Shown piece after piece: positions 1 through 6,006 of a stretch of DNA of 6,021 nucleotides. Position 1 is the first letter of the stretch; every line of letters begins with the position of its first letter. Below the pieces are notes generated by a model. The model was not told where the DNA came from, did no database searches, and saw only the letters and a list, made by a program, of their open reading frames with translations. This stretch comes from Nitrospira sp. UBA6909 (GTDB lineage Bacteria > Nitrospirota > Nitrospiria > Nitrospirales > Nitrospiraceae), in contig DKBD01000021.1 of assembly GCA_002451055.1 (NCBI GenBank), forward strand, positions 16,540-22,560, in the 5' to 3' direction. A program made the position numbers and the translations under genes.

Positions 1-660
1 GGCAACTTCGACCAGGCTCTTACCCTCGTAAAAGACCTCTCAGCTGCGCATCACATCGAGTTGGTGAACTCCCTCAATCCCTTCCGAATCGAAGGGCAGA
101 AAACCGCTGCATTCGAAGTGTGCGATCAGCTTGGTGATGCGCCGGCTCTCCACGTGCTGCCGGTCGGGAACGCGGGGAATATTACCGCCTACTGGAAAGG
201 ATATCGCGAATATCGGCTGGCGAATCAAATCACGAAGCTCCCCCGCATGATGGGGTTTCAGGCCGCCGGGGCGGCCCCGATCGTGCTGGGCCGGGTCGTC
301 GAGCATCCGCAGACCGTCGCCACGGCGATCCGGATCGGCAATCCGGCCAGCTGGTCGTCGGCGTTGCAAGCAGTCGAGCAATCCGCAGGCGCCATCGACA
401 TGGTCACAGACGAAGAAATTCTTCAGGCCTATACGACCGTGGCTCGGACCGAAGGCGTCTTTTGCGAGCCGGCCTCCGCCGCCTCGGTCGCGGGTGTGGC
501 GAAATTGCACCGGGCGGGGGCATTACGTGAAGGGGATACGGTCGTGTGCACATTGACCGGACATGGGTTGAAGGATGCCGACACCGCGATCAGTGTTTCG
601 AAGCAACCGGTGACCGTCAAGGCGACACGGGAGGACGTCGCCCGTCTTTTGCAAATGTGA
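1..660 (+). CDS. thrC: Threonine synthase, 3' part (N-terminus outside window)
   Basis: The reading frame is open from base 1 and encodes the last 219 residues of a PLP-dependent threonine synthase, which converts O-phosphohomoserine and water to threonine and phosphate in the cytosol. The glycine-rich loop that holds the PLP phosphate is visible as PVGNAGNI (fragment residues 54-61), preceded by the conserved stretch [13 protein letters not shown] (23-35). [10 protein letters not shown] (156-165) and TLTGHGLKD (184-192) are typical of the C-terminal half of fold-type II enzymes of this family. The bacterial short-form enzyme has about 350 residues, so roughly 130 are missing, including the Schiff-base lysine. 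The ATG/TTG/GTG codons near base 61 are internal, because homology continues upstream to base 1. The stop TGA is at 658-660, and the next gene follows within 16 bases, consistent with an operon. The identification is firm; the fragment status comes only from the window edge. Confidence 0.95.
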   Translation, partial: GNFDQALTLVKDLSAAHHIELVNSLNPFRIEGQKTAAFEVCDQLGDAPALHVLPVGNAGNITAYWKGYREYRLANQITKLPRMMGFQAAGAAPIVLGRVVEHPQTVATAIRIGNPASWSSALQAVEQSAGAIDMVTDEEILQAYTTVARTEGVFCEPASAASVAGVAKLHRAGALREGDTVVCTLTGHGLKDADTAISVSKQPVTVKATREDVARLLQM

Positions 661-676
661 AAATCGTGTGGATCAG

Positions 677-1885
677 ATGAAATATGTGATTGTGCATGCC
701 GGTGGAATGGCCGATCAGCCTCACCAAGAACTGGGTGGGCGCACGCCGCTTCAGGCTTCGGCAACCCCTTATCTCGATCGTCTGGCGCAGAGTGGAGAGC
801 TCGGCCAGCTCGTCATTCCCGCCAATGGAGTGCCTCACGGAAGCGGAGTAAGCGGTGCGGCGATTCTTGGGTATGATCCGAAGAAGTTCTATCAAGGTCC
901 CGGCCCCGTAGAAGCAGCCAGCTTGGGAGTGTCGGTGACGGAACACGACGTCGTGTACCGTTGCACGATGGTGACATTGAGACCGGAAGGCGGAAAGCCA
1001 GGCGGTGACATCAAGAAATTGGGCTCCCAGGTCATCATGGACGATGCGACGGGAGGGTTGATTGAAACGGAAGAAGCCCGCGAATTGATCGAGGCGATCA
1101 ATGAGCAACTTGGGTCCGAGACCATCCAATTCTATCCGGGAACGGGCCATCGTCATCTCATGGTCTGGGTGAACGGAAAACCGCGGGCGGTCTGTGTCGA
1201 TCCGCACACGATCCTCGGCCGATCCATTACGGATGCCTTGCCCACGGGGGACGGCGCGGATATTCTCCGGAAGCTCATGGATGCCTCGTATTTCATCCTG
1301 CGCGATCATCCGGTCAATGATGAGCGGATTGCTGCGGGCAAGAAGCCCGCGAATTGCGTTTGGCTATGGGGCGAAGGGCGTGCCGTCATGTGGCCAAGCC
1401 TGCCGGAGACATACGGCGTCAAAGGTTCGGTCGTGGCCACGAGCGATGTGCACCGCGGCATAGGAATCTGCGCGGGACTTGATGCGGTGGATCCCGATCG
1501 ACTTGCGGGCGGAGGTCTTCGTGAAAAGGCTGCCGCAGCCTTGGAAGAATGCGTCAAGAAAGATTTTGTCTATGTGCATGCAAGTTTGACGGACGAAATC
1601 GTGCACAGCGCCGACATAAATGCGAAGGTGCGCGGCATCGAAGCCTTCGATCAGAATTTCGTCGGGCCTTTGATCGAGGGATTGGACAAGCAAGGGCCTT
1701 ATCGGTATCTCGTGGTCTGCGATCATGGCAAGGCGGAAGGGATTGCCCTCTACGCGTTTGGAGAGGGGGGCAAGGGGGGCGCCGCATCGAATGATCGGCG
1801 ATTCACGGAGCCTGAGGCTCAGGCCACGAATATGCCTGCCCGCGATGCTACCAAGTTCGTCAACCGGCTCTTTGCAAACGGGTAA
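677..1885 (+). CDS. ApgM-like phosphoglycerate mutase family protein; candidate homoserine kinase analogue
   Basis: A protein of 402 residues related to the archaeal-type cofactor-independent phosphoglycerate mutases (alkaline phosphatase superfamily). Family landmarks in order are [19 protein letters not shown] (19-37), the nucleophile region [15 protein letters not shown] (54-68, with S56), [18 protein letters not shown] (251-268), TDEIVH (305-310) and CDHGK (348-352). Two expected metal ligands are absent. The first Asp of the usual DGMAD motif is Gly here (GGMAD, 9-13), and no His follows D349-H350, where the family has H-x-x-x-PVPF. The setting between thrC and lysC matches relatives annotated as a predicted functional analogue of homoserine kinase, the step between homoserine and ThrC; this is inference. 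ATG 677 is preferred because [13 protein letters not shown] matches the family N-terminus. GTG 668 is the alternative and adds three residues. Neither has a strong ribosome binding site, so translational coupling to thrC is likely. Confidence 0.88.
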   Translation: MKYVIVHAGGMADQPHQELGGRTPLQASATPYLDRLAQSGELGQLVIPANGVPHGSGVSGAAILGYDPKKFYQGPGPVEAASLGVSVTEHDVVYRCTMVTLRPEGGKPGGDIKKLGSQVIMDDATGGLIETEEARELIEAINEQLGSETIQFYPGTGHRHLMVWVNGKPRAVCVDPHTILGRSITDALPTGDGADILRKLMDASYFILRDHPVNDERIAAGKKPANCVWLWGEGRAVMWPSLPETYGVKGSVVATSDVHRGIGICAGLDAVDPDRLAGGGLREKAAAALEECVKKDFVYVHASLTDEIVHSADINAKVRGIEAFDQNFVGPLIEGLDKQGPYRYLVVCDHGKAEGIALYAFGEGGKGGAASNDRRFTEPEAQATNMPARDATKFVNRLFANG

Positions 1886-1890
1886 AGCCG

Positions 1891-3108
1891 GTGGCATTGA
1901 TCATCCAAAAGTATGGAGGCACCTCGGTCGGATCGATCGAGCGGATTCACCGTGTTGCCGATCGAGTGGCCAGGACTCAGGGGGAGGGCCATCGAGTCGT
2001 CGTTGTACTCTCGGCCATGAGCGGCGAAACGGACCGTCTCCTCAAGCTGGCGCAGGAGGCGACTCCGGCCCCGGACGAGCGCGAACTGGACATGCTGCTC
2101 TCCACCGGGGAGCGGGTTACCATCGCGCTTCTGGCGATGGAACTCCGCGGAAGAGGGATCAATGCGCGATCCTACACGGGCAGGCAAGTCGGCATTGTGA
2201 CCGACAGTGCCCACACCAAGGCACGCATCGCGCGGGTCACGGCGGATCGGATCCGCGAAGCGCTGGAGGCGGGTGAAATTCCCGTCGTGGCTGGGTTCCA
2301 AGGTATCAACGAGCGGTCTGATGTGACCACACTAGGTCGCGGAGGGTCGGACCTGTCAGCCGTCGCGCTGGCGGCCGCGCTCAAGGCCGATCGCTGCATT
2401 ATTTTCACCGACGTCGACGGAGTCTACACGGCGGATCCCAACATCGTGCCGGCGGCCAAACGAATTGAGAAGATCTCCTACGAAGAGATGCTCGAAATGG
2501 CCAGTCTCGGGGCTAAAGTCCTCCAGACGAGGTCGGTCGAATTTGCGGCTAAGTTCAGCGTGCCGGTGGAAGTGAATTCGAGCTTCAAGGAAGGAAAGGG
2601 GACCCTCGTGACCAAGGAAGATGTGGACATGGAAGCAGTGGCGGTGGCGGGGGTCACCGGGGACCGCAATCAGGCGAAGATCACGATTATCGGCGTGCCA
2701 GACAGGCCGGGAGTCGCCGCGCGGATTTTCATCGCCGTGGCGGACGCCCATATCAACGTCGACATGATCATTCAGAATATCAGCCAGGCTGGCACGACGG
2801 ATTTGTCATTCACGGTGCCGCGGGCCGACCTCAAGAAGGCCGTGCCGCTCATTGAATCCGTGGCGAAGGACATCGACGCCAATTCCGTGTCGGTGACCGA
2901 AGCCATTGCCAAGGTTTCGCTCATCGGGGTGGGCATGCGATCCCATTCGGGTGTCGCGGCAAAAATGTTCGAGGTGCTCTCGCGCGAGGGCATCAACATC
3001 ATGATGATCAGCACCTCGGAGATCAAGATTTCCTGCGTCATCGAGGAAAAATACGTGGAGTTGGCCATGCGCGCGCTCCATACCGCCTTCGGGCTTGATC
3101 GAGCCTAG
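1891..3108 (+). CDS. lysC: Aspartate kinase, monofunctional, with two C-terminal ACT domains
   Basis: A full-length 405-residue aspartokinase that phosphorylates aspartate with ATP, the committed step toward lysine, methionine and threonine. The kinase domain (about 1-230) shows KYGGTSV (7-13), STGERV (71-76), FQGIN (136-140), TTLGRGGSD (146-154) and [11 protein letters not shown] (173-183). Two ACT domains follow: the first begins at [17 protein letters not shown] (264-280), the second at [20 protein letters not shown] (341-360). These normally bind the feedback effectors lysine and/or threonine. There is no fused homoserine dehydrogenase. GTG 1891 is chosen because [12 protein letters not shown] is the standard N-terminus; it lies 5 bases after the previous stop and has no strong ribosome binding site, which suggests coupled translation. 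The length and all motifs are normal. Co-location with thrC suggests the operon supplies threonine. An internal start for a beta subunit is listed separately. Confidence 0.97.
   Translation: MALIIQKYGGTSVGSIERIHRVADRVARTQGEGHRVVVVLSAMSGETDRLLKLAQEATPAPDERELDMLLSTGERVTIALLAMELRGRGINARSYTGRQVGIVTDSAHTKARIARVTADRIREALEAGEIPVVAGFQGINERSDVTTLGRGGSDLSAVALAAALKADRCIIFTDVDGVYTADPNIVPAAKRIEKISYEEMLEMASLGAKVLQTRSVEFAAKFSVPVEVNSSFKEGKGTLVTKEDVDMEAVAVAGVTGDRNQAKITIIGVPDRPGVAARIFIAVADAHINVDMIIQNISQAGTTDLSFTVPRADLKKAVPLIESVAKDIDANSVSVTEAIAKVSLIGVGMRSHSGVAAKMFEVLSREGINIMMISTSEIKISCVIEEKYVELAMRALHTAFGLDRA
2614..3108 (+). other. Putative internal translation start giving an ACT-only aspartokinase beta subunit
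   Basis: Inside lysC, AAGGAAG (2614-2620) stands 8 bases before an in-frame ATG at 2629 (M247), a better ribosome binding site than the one in front of the full-length gene. Translation from here would give a 159-residue product starting [17 protein letters not shown] and holding both ACT domains. In Bacillus subtilis aspartokinase II and Corynebacterium glutamicum LysC, a separate beta subunit begins at almost the same place in the protein (near residue 250, also just before the first ACT domain) and assembles with the full-length alpha chain. The position and the site are seen directly; use as a start is inference. The Lys-Glu-rich linker also produces purine-rich sequence by codon content alone. 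Confidence 0.55.
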
Positions 3109-3251
3109 TCCTGAAGCCGTCAGACCAAGGCTTGGCCCAAAGTCCGCCTATCCCGCCTGTTGTCAGCCCTCCCGAGTGCGCCAACCTCAAGAACGCTTCT
3201 CGATTTCCTCCATGTGTGGCATCGTATGGCAAACGAATCGAACAGGAACCG

Positions 3252-4235
3252 ATGCCGCGTAACGACCAGATCATCCGCCAGTGGCACCTGCTCAGGCTCC
3301 TCGAGTCATCCAACGGCATCACCATGCAGGAAATGGCAGACCGGTTGCCGGCCGATTATCTTCGGCACCACCGCACTGTGCGGCGGGATATCGAAGCCTT
3401 GGAAGCGGTAGGGTTTCCCCTGGTCAACGACCGGGTTGACGGCCAGGTCCGCTGGCGTCTGATGGACGGCTTTCGCAAGATCCCGGCCATGAGTTTCTCG
3501 CCGACCGAGCTCATGGCGCTCGTCTTGAGCCGGTCGCTGCTGAAACCGTTGGAAGGCACCCAGGTGCAAGCCGCGCTCGATTCAGCCTTGCAAAAAGCAG
3601 CGTCCGTGCTGCCTCCCGCATCGCACGGCTATCTGCAACAGATCAACAGCGTCTTTGCCGTCGGCCTCGGCCCGCATAAACAGTATCGGGAACACCGGCA
3701 GACTATCGATCTCCTGACGCAGGCGATCGACAAGCACCGCACCGTGCAGATGCGGTACTTCTCCGGCACGCGCCTGCGAACGACCCGGCGCGAAGTCGAT
3801 CCCTATCGGCTGTGGTATGCCGCGGGCGGGCTGTATCTTGTTGCCTACTGCCACCTTCGCAAAGAACCAAGGATGTTCGCCGTCGAGCGTATCACATCCG
3901 TCACGCCGACCGATCATCCCTACCAACTGCCGCTCGGTTTTAACCTCGAGGCCTTTGTGCAGGATGCGCTGACCGTCATGCGCGGCCCCCGCATCAACGT
4001 GGAACTACTGTTTGACAAAGCCACCGCTGTGTGGGCCAAAGACCGCACCTGGCATCCGAGTCAGGAGGTCGCCCTCCGCAAGGACGGCCGCATGACGATG
4101 CGTCTCCAGGTCGCCGACAGTCGCGAATTGGTCGGATGGATCTTGAGCTTCGGCAGCGCTGTGCAAGTCCTCAAGCCAGACCATCTGCGAAACGCCATAC
4201 AAAACGAGGCGAGGAAGCTCATCGCCCAGTCGTGA
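3252..4235 (+). CDS. WYL-domain transcriptional regulator (HTH + WYL + WCX)
   Basis: A 327-residue DNA-binding regulator. The N-terminal winged helix-turn-helix (about 5-70) shows the recognition-helix pattern HHRTVRRDIEALEAVGFPL (39-57), typical of the DeoR-like HTH paired with WYL. The WYL domain (about 150-220) contains DPYRLWYAAGGLYLVAYC (183-200) and the FAVERI strand (209-214) whose Arg contributes to a ligand pocket. The C-terminal part (about 245-325), with RINVELLFD and GWILSFGSAVQVLKP (295-309), matches the WCX extension. WYL proteins are known to sense nucleic acids or small ligands and control DNA repair, defence and other genes; the ligand here is unknown. ATG 3252 is chosen because AGGA at 3244-3247 precedes it and the HTH begins directly after. 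The frame is open upstream to 3132, but that stretch is proline-rich and unlike the family. The stop codon overlaps one copy of the GTGACC-N5-TGTCAC palindrome. The gene is separated by 143 bases from lysC and probably has its own promoter. Confidence 0.9.
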   Translation: MPRNDQIIRQWHLLRLLESSNGITMQEMADRLPADYLRHHRTVRRDIEALEAVGFPLVNDRVDGQVRWRLMDGFRKIPAMSFSPTELMALVLSRSLLKPLEGTQVQAALDSALQKAASVLPPASHGYLQQINSVFAVGLGPHKQYREHRQTIDLLTQAIDKHRTVQMRYFSGTRLRTTRREVDPYRLWYAAGGLYLVAYCHLRKEPRMFAVERITSVTPTDHPYQLPLGFNLEAFVQDALTVMRGPRINVELLFDKATAVWAKDRTWHPSQEVALRKDGRMTMRLQVADSRELVGWILSFGSAVQVLKPDHLRNAIQNEARKLIAQS

Positions 4236-4248
4236 CCCCGGATGTCAC
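4232..4248. promoter_or_regulatory. Palindrome GTGAC-N7-GTCAC, copy 1 (overlaps the WYL gene stop)
   Basis: GTGAC at 4232-4236 and its inverse GTCAC at 4244-4248 are separated by 7 bases. Position 6 is C and position 12 is T, as in the other two copies, giving GTGACC-N5-TGTCAC. It covers the TGA stop of the regulator gene (4233-4235). It lacks the outer T/A pair present in the other copies, so it is the weakest of the three. A function as an operator is inferred from the repetition only. Confidence 0.5.
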
Positions 4249-4355
4249 CGTTCAACGCTCCGAACTATGAGTCAGTAGTGTAAGCAGCGAATATCACAGA
4301 CAGATCCCTTCCTCTTCCCAGTCATCACTCAGAAATCCACACGCAGATCATGTTC

Positions 4356-4407
4356 TTGTGATGTGACCTTGCTTGTCACAGCACTCCAGTAGCATAGGCC
4401 ATCACAA
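4356..4407. repeat. Inverted repeat TTGTGATG / CATCACAA around the operator before the VWA gene
   Basis: TTGTGATG (4356-4363) and CATCACAA (4400-4407) are perfect 8-base inverse copies, 36 bases apart. They flank and slightly overlap palindrome copy 2. The right arm ends 8 bases before the AAAGGAG ribosome binding site of the VWA gene, so in a transcript the pairing could form a structured leader. Alternatively the arms are half-sites for a protein. The perfect match is seen; the role is unknown. Confidence 0.4.
4362..4380. promoter_or_regulatory. Palindromic operator candidate TGTGAC-N7-GTCACA, copy 2 (upstream of VWA gene)
   Basis: TGTGAC (4362-4367) and GTCACA (4375-4380) form a perfect 6-base inverted repeat with a 7-base spacer, centred at 4371, 60 bases before the VWA start codon and so in promoter territory. 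Over 21 bases (4362-4382) it agrees with copy 3 at 19 positions, the spacer included. The half-site recalls CRP-family TGTGA, but the gap between TGTGA and TCACA is 9 rather than 6 bases, so a classical CRP site is not supported. I could not place a convincing -35/-10 pair around it. Confidence 0.68.
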
Positions 4408-4430
4408 ATGTTTTCAAAGGAGATGGCAGT

Positions 4431-5111
4431 ATGATCGACAGGTTGAATGAACAGATCGAACCGCAGTCCCGGTCACTCTATGTCACGTTGCTTCTTGATG
4501 AAAGCGGGTCCATGCAATCCTGCAAGGGCGCGGCAATCGCCGGCTTCAATGAATATGTCGGCACCCTCCGGAAGTATCCGGCTGAGACCAGGTTCACCCT
4601 TACGTTGTTCAACTCGGAGAAAATGGAGGTCCGCTACCATGATGCGGCAGTCTCAGCCATCACGGACCTCGATGTCGAAACTTATCGACCGGACAAGGGT
4701 ACGCCGCTCTATGACGCGATCGGATGCACCCTCTCTTCCGCTAGGCAACACACGGTGTCCGAGGCAAGAAAACTCTGCGTCATCCTGACGGATGGCGAGG
4801 AAAATGCTTCCCGGGAATATACGCGTTCAAACGTCTTTGCCTTGATCAAGGAATTCGAGAAGGAGGGGTGGGCCTTTCTCTACCTGGGTGCCGACCACGA
4901 TGTCTGGGCGGCAGGCGAATCGCTTGGTGTGATGGAACAGAATCGGATTGCCTTCAAAAAGGAGGAAGTCGGTAGCACCTTCAAGACACTGTCGGAAAGC
5001 ACGTCGAGCTACCGCCGTCGGAAGCACACCGATCACAGTTCCTTCTGGGAGAAGAAGCCGTCGGATCCGCAGGGTCCGTCGAAAGGTGGTCGGAGAGGGT
5101 CTGGCCAGTAA
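4431..5111 (+). CDS. Cytosolic von Willebrand factor A (VWA) domain protein
   Basis: A 226-residue protein that is almost entirely one VWA domain. The metal-ion-dependent adhesion site (MIDAS) is complete: DESGS (D23, S25, S27), T91 in KGTPLYDAIG, and D121 in LTDGEEN. The core strands LYVTLLLD (16-23), RFTLTLFN (54-61), KLCVILTD (114-121) and WAFLYLGAD (147-155) are in the expected order. The segment FLYLGADHDVWAAGESLGV (149-167) resembles stand-alone bacterial and phage VWA proteins. There is no signal peptide or membrane segment, so it should act in the cytosol, probably by metal-dependent binding of a partner protein. The tail (about 193-226) is basic and low in complexity (YRRRKH, GPSKGGRRGSGQ) and may be disordered. 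AAAGGAG (4416-4422), 8 bases before ATG 4431, fixes the start. The partner and process are unknown. No AAA ATPase of the MoxR type lies within the window. Confidence 0.9.
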   Translation: MIDRLNEQIEPQSRSLYVTLLLDESGSMQSCKGAAIAGFNEYVGTLRKYPAETRFTLTLFNSEKMEVRYHDAAVSAITDLDVETYRPDKGTPLYDAIGCTLSSARQHTVSEARKLCVILTDGEENASREYTRSNVFALIKEFEKEGWAFLYLGADHDVWAAGESLGVMEQNRIAFKKEEVGSTFKTLSESTSSYRRRKHTDHSSFWEKKPSDPQGPSKGGRRGSGQ

Positions 5112-5164
5112 CTACCCGTATAGTGAAGGAGTGCCGGCGAATATCAATGAGACGGGAGGGTCCT

Positions 5165-5389
5165 ATGAAACAGTTCATCCTGGGCACGATACTCGGCAGT
5201 CTGGTCACCGGCGGAATTGCGCTGGCCGGCACCTTCTACGATTCCAAAGGCCAACCGGCTGCGCCTCGCGGCAGCGTCCAGCAGTTCGACTACTTCCGTC
5301 AGCGGCAGCTCTTCATTGATCAAGCGGCTACGCGGCGTGCGGCAGAGGAGATGGCGCGGCAGCAGCGGATCAATCCGTGCGGAAAGTAG
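5165..5389 (+). CDS. Small exported or membrane-anchored hypothetical protein (74 aa)
   Basis: I do not recognise this protein. It starts MKQFILGTILGSLVTGGIALAG: one Lys, then a glycine-rich hydrophobic stretch (4-21) ending in A19-L20-A21, which fits a signal peptide cut before G22 or, uncut, a membrane anchor. The rest is short. A loop, FYDSKGQPAAPRG (24-36), leads into a charged, probably helical segment rich in Gln, Arg and Ala (38-69), and the end is PCGK with a single Cys at 72. The start ATG 5165 is chosen because GGGAGG (5154-5159) lies 5 bases upstream and the signal begins there; the in-frame GTG at 5123 would add 14 polar residues in front of the signal. It lies 53 bases after the VWA gene and may share its transcript. 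That it is a real gene rests on the ribosome binding site and signal pattern. Confidence 0.7.
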   Translation: MKQFILGTILGSLVTGGIALAGTFYDSKGQPAAPRGSVQQFDYFRQRQLFIDQAATRRAAEEMARQQRINPCGK

Positions 5390-5517
5390 GCTCTCAAGCG
5401 GATCTCCTGCGTGCCGAGCTGGTGTCTCTCGGTATGAGACTCCACTGTGGGGAGTGTCGCTGAATCCGAATGGAAGCATCGTGACAGCGTAGTGAACGGG
5501 AGGATAAGGAGCCTGCT

Positions 5518-5850
5518 ATGTTTGGGAAGACCATCTGTCTGCTGATACTGATCCTACTGCCGCTTGCGACGGCTCAGGCGGAAAGTCAGAGCGGTCACGA
5601 CAAACAGAGGAAACCACCGAAACCTCTGGATCCCATGAACCGCCCCATGGACGAGCTGGGTGTGACCGGCAAGGACGACACGCTCTGCAGCGACCGCTGG
5701 TATTCCTGCACCACCTACGACCGCCAGCAGTTCGACCAGAAATACCCCGGCCAGCCGCTCAAAGATCTGCTCCGCTACGGCGAGCCAGACTGGCCGGATA
5801 AGCCACGCGAGGGGCGGGAATGGCAAGAGAAGCGGGGAGAGGGAGAGTAG
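5518..5850 (+). CDS. Small secreted or periplasmic hypothetical protein (110 aa)
   Basis: I do not recognise this protein. It has a clear Sec-type signal peptide: MFGK, a hydrophobic core ICLLILILLPLA (6-17) and an A19-Q20-A21 cleavage site before E22. The Cys in the core (C7) is too early for a lipobox, so it is not an evident lipoprotein. The mature part of about 89 residues is hydrophilic, with a Lys/Pro-rich start (HDKQRKPPKPLDP, 27-39) and a compact middle carrying the only two cysteines (C57 and C64, six residues between), which could form a disulfide outside the cytosol. The tail is rich in Trp, Pro, Arg and Glu. AAGGAG (5506-5511), 6 bases before ATG 5518, supports the start. It follows the previous small gene by 128 bases and is followed by a long hairpin. 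The nearby export-signal protein also contains QQFD, but the two are otherwise not alike. Confidence 0.75.
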   Translation: MFGKTICLLILILLPLATAQAESQSGHDKQRKPPKPLDPMNRPMDELGVTGKDDTLCSDRWYSCTTYDRQQFDQKYPGQPLKDLLRYGEPDWPDKPREGREWQEKRGEGE

Positions 5851-5860
5851 CTGGTCTCTC

Positions 5861-5920
5861 TTGTCTATCCGGTTGATTTGGTCTGTCTAGCGCCTCGGAC
5901 CAGATGAACCGGACAGATGG
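5861..5920. repeat. Long imperfect hairpin downstream of the last small gene
   Basis: Bases 5865-5885 pair with 5896-5916 around a 10-base loop: 17 Watson-Crick pairs, 2 G-U pairs and 2 mismatches (5867/5914 and 5875/5906). The core arms are TCCGGTT (5868-5874) with AACCGGA (5907-5913), and TGGTC (5879-5883) with GACCA (5898-5902). One more A-U pair and three wobble pairs extend it outward. It starts 11 bases after the stop at 5850. It has no T-run on either strand, so it is not a standard intrinsic terminator. It may stabilise a 3' end, help Rho-type termination, or be a dispersed palindromic repeat. TTTGGTCT (5877-5884) can also pair with AGACCAAA (5923-5930), which offers a competing fold. 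Confidence 0.55.
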
Positions 5921-5987
5921 GTAGACCAAACGAACGGATTTGATCACCACGACCTACTGGAGAAGGACAATATTCTCGACTCCCCTC

Positions 5988-6006
5988 TGTGACCTTCCCT
6001 GTCACA
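5988..6006. promoter_or_regulatory. Palindromic operator candidate TGTGAC-N7-GTCACA, copy 3 (right edge of window)
   Basis: TGTGAC (5988-5993) and GTCACA (6001-6006) with a 7-base spacer; a further C/G pair (5987/6007) extends the palindrome to 21 bases. It matches copy 2 at 19 of 21 positions. It lies 138 bases after the last gene, in sequence with no coding signal, and so probably belongs to the promoter of a gene beyond the window. Its presence ahead of a second unit suggests a small regulon. Confidence 0.65.

Noticed and set aside
617..1309. Long open frame on the minus strand opposite the ApgM-like gene (230 codons)
   Set aside because: It lies wholly opposite genes with clear family motifs and its translation shows no recognisable domain; high G+C produces such shadows.
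1725..2276. Open frame on the + strand spanning the end of the ApgM-like gene and the start of lysC
   Set aside because: It overlaps two well-supported genes in another frame, and the product is low-complexity Arg/Gly/Ser-rich with no domain.
3125..3135. CCAAG-G-CTTGG palindrome after lysC as a terminator
   Set aside because: It leaves only a one-base loop, so it cannot fold as a hairpin, and there is no following T-run.
3132..3251. N-terminal extension of the WYL regulator by 40 residues (in-frame start at 3132)
   Set aside because: The extension is proline-rich, does not match the HTH-WYL family, and has no ribosome binding site; ATG 3252 has AGGA in front and begins directly at the HTH.
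4362..4380. Classical CRP/FNR binding site
   Set aside because: The half-site TGTGA is right but the inner spacing is 9 bases instead of 6, and this longer spacing is identical in all three copies.
4369..4395. Sigma-70 promoter TTGCTT ... TAGCAT before the VWA gene
   Set aside because: The -35 box has three mismatches, the -10 box two, and the spacing is 15 bases; not strong enough to annotate.
5439..5455. ACTCC / GGAGT short hairpin in the gap between the two small genes
   Set aside because: A five-base stem with no T-run is expected by chance, and the gap between the genes shows no further signal besides the ribosome binding site at its end.
5217..5492. Open frame overlapping the 74-residue exported protein in another frame
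   Set aside because: It has no ribosome binding site and no signal or domain, and the overlapping frame has both a signal peptide and a good ribosome binding site.
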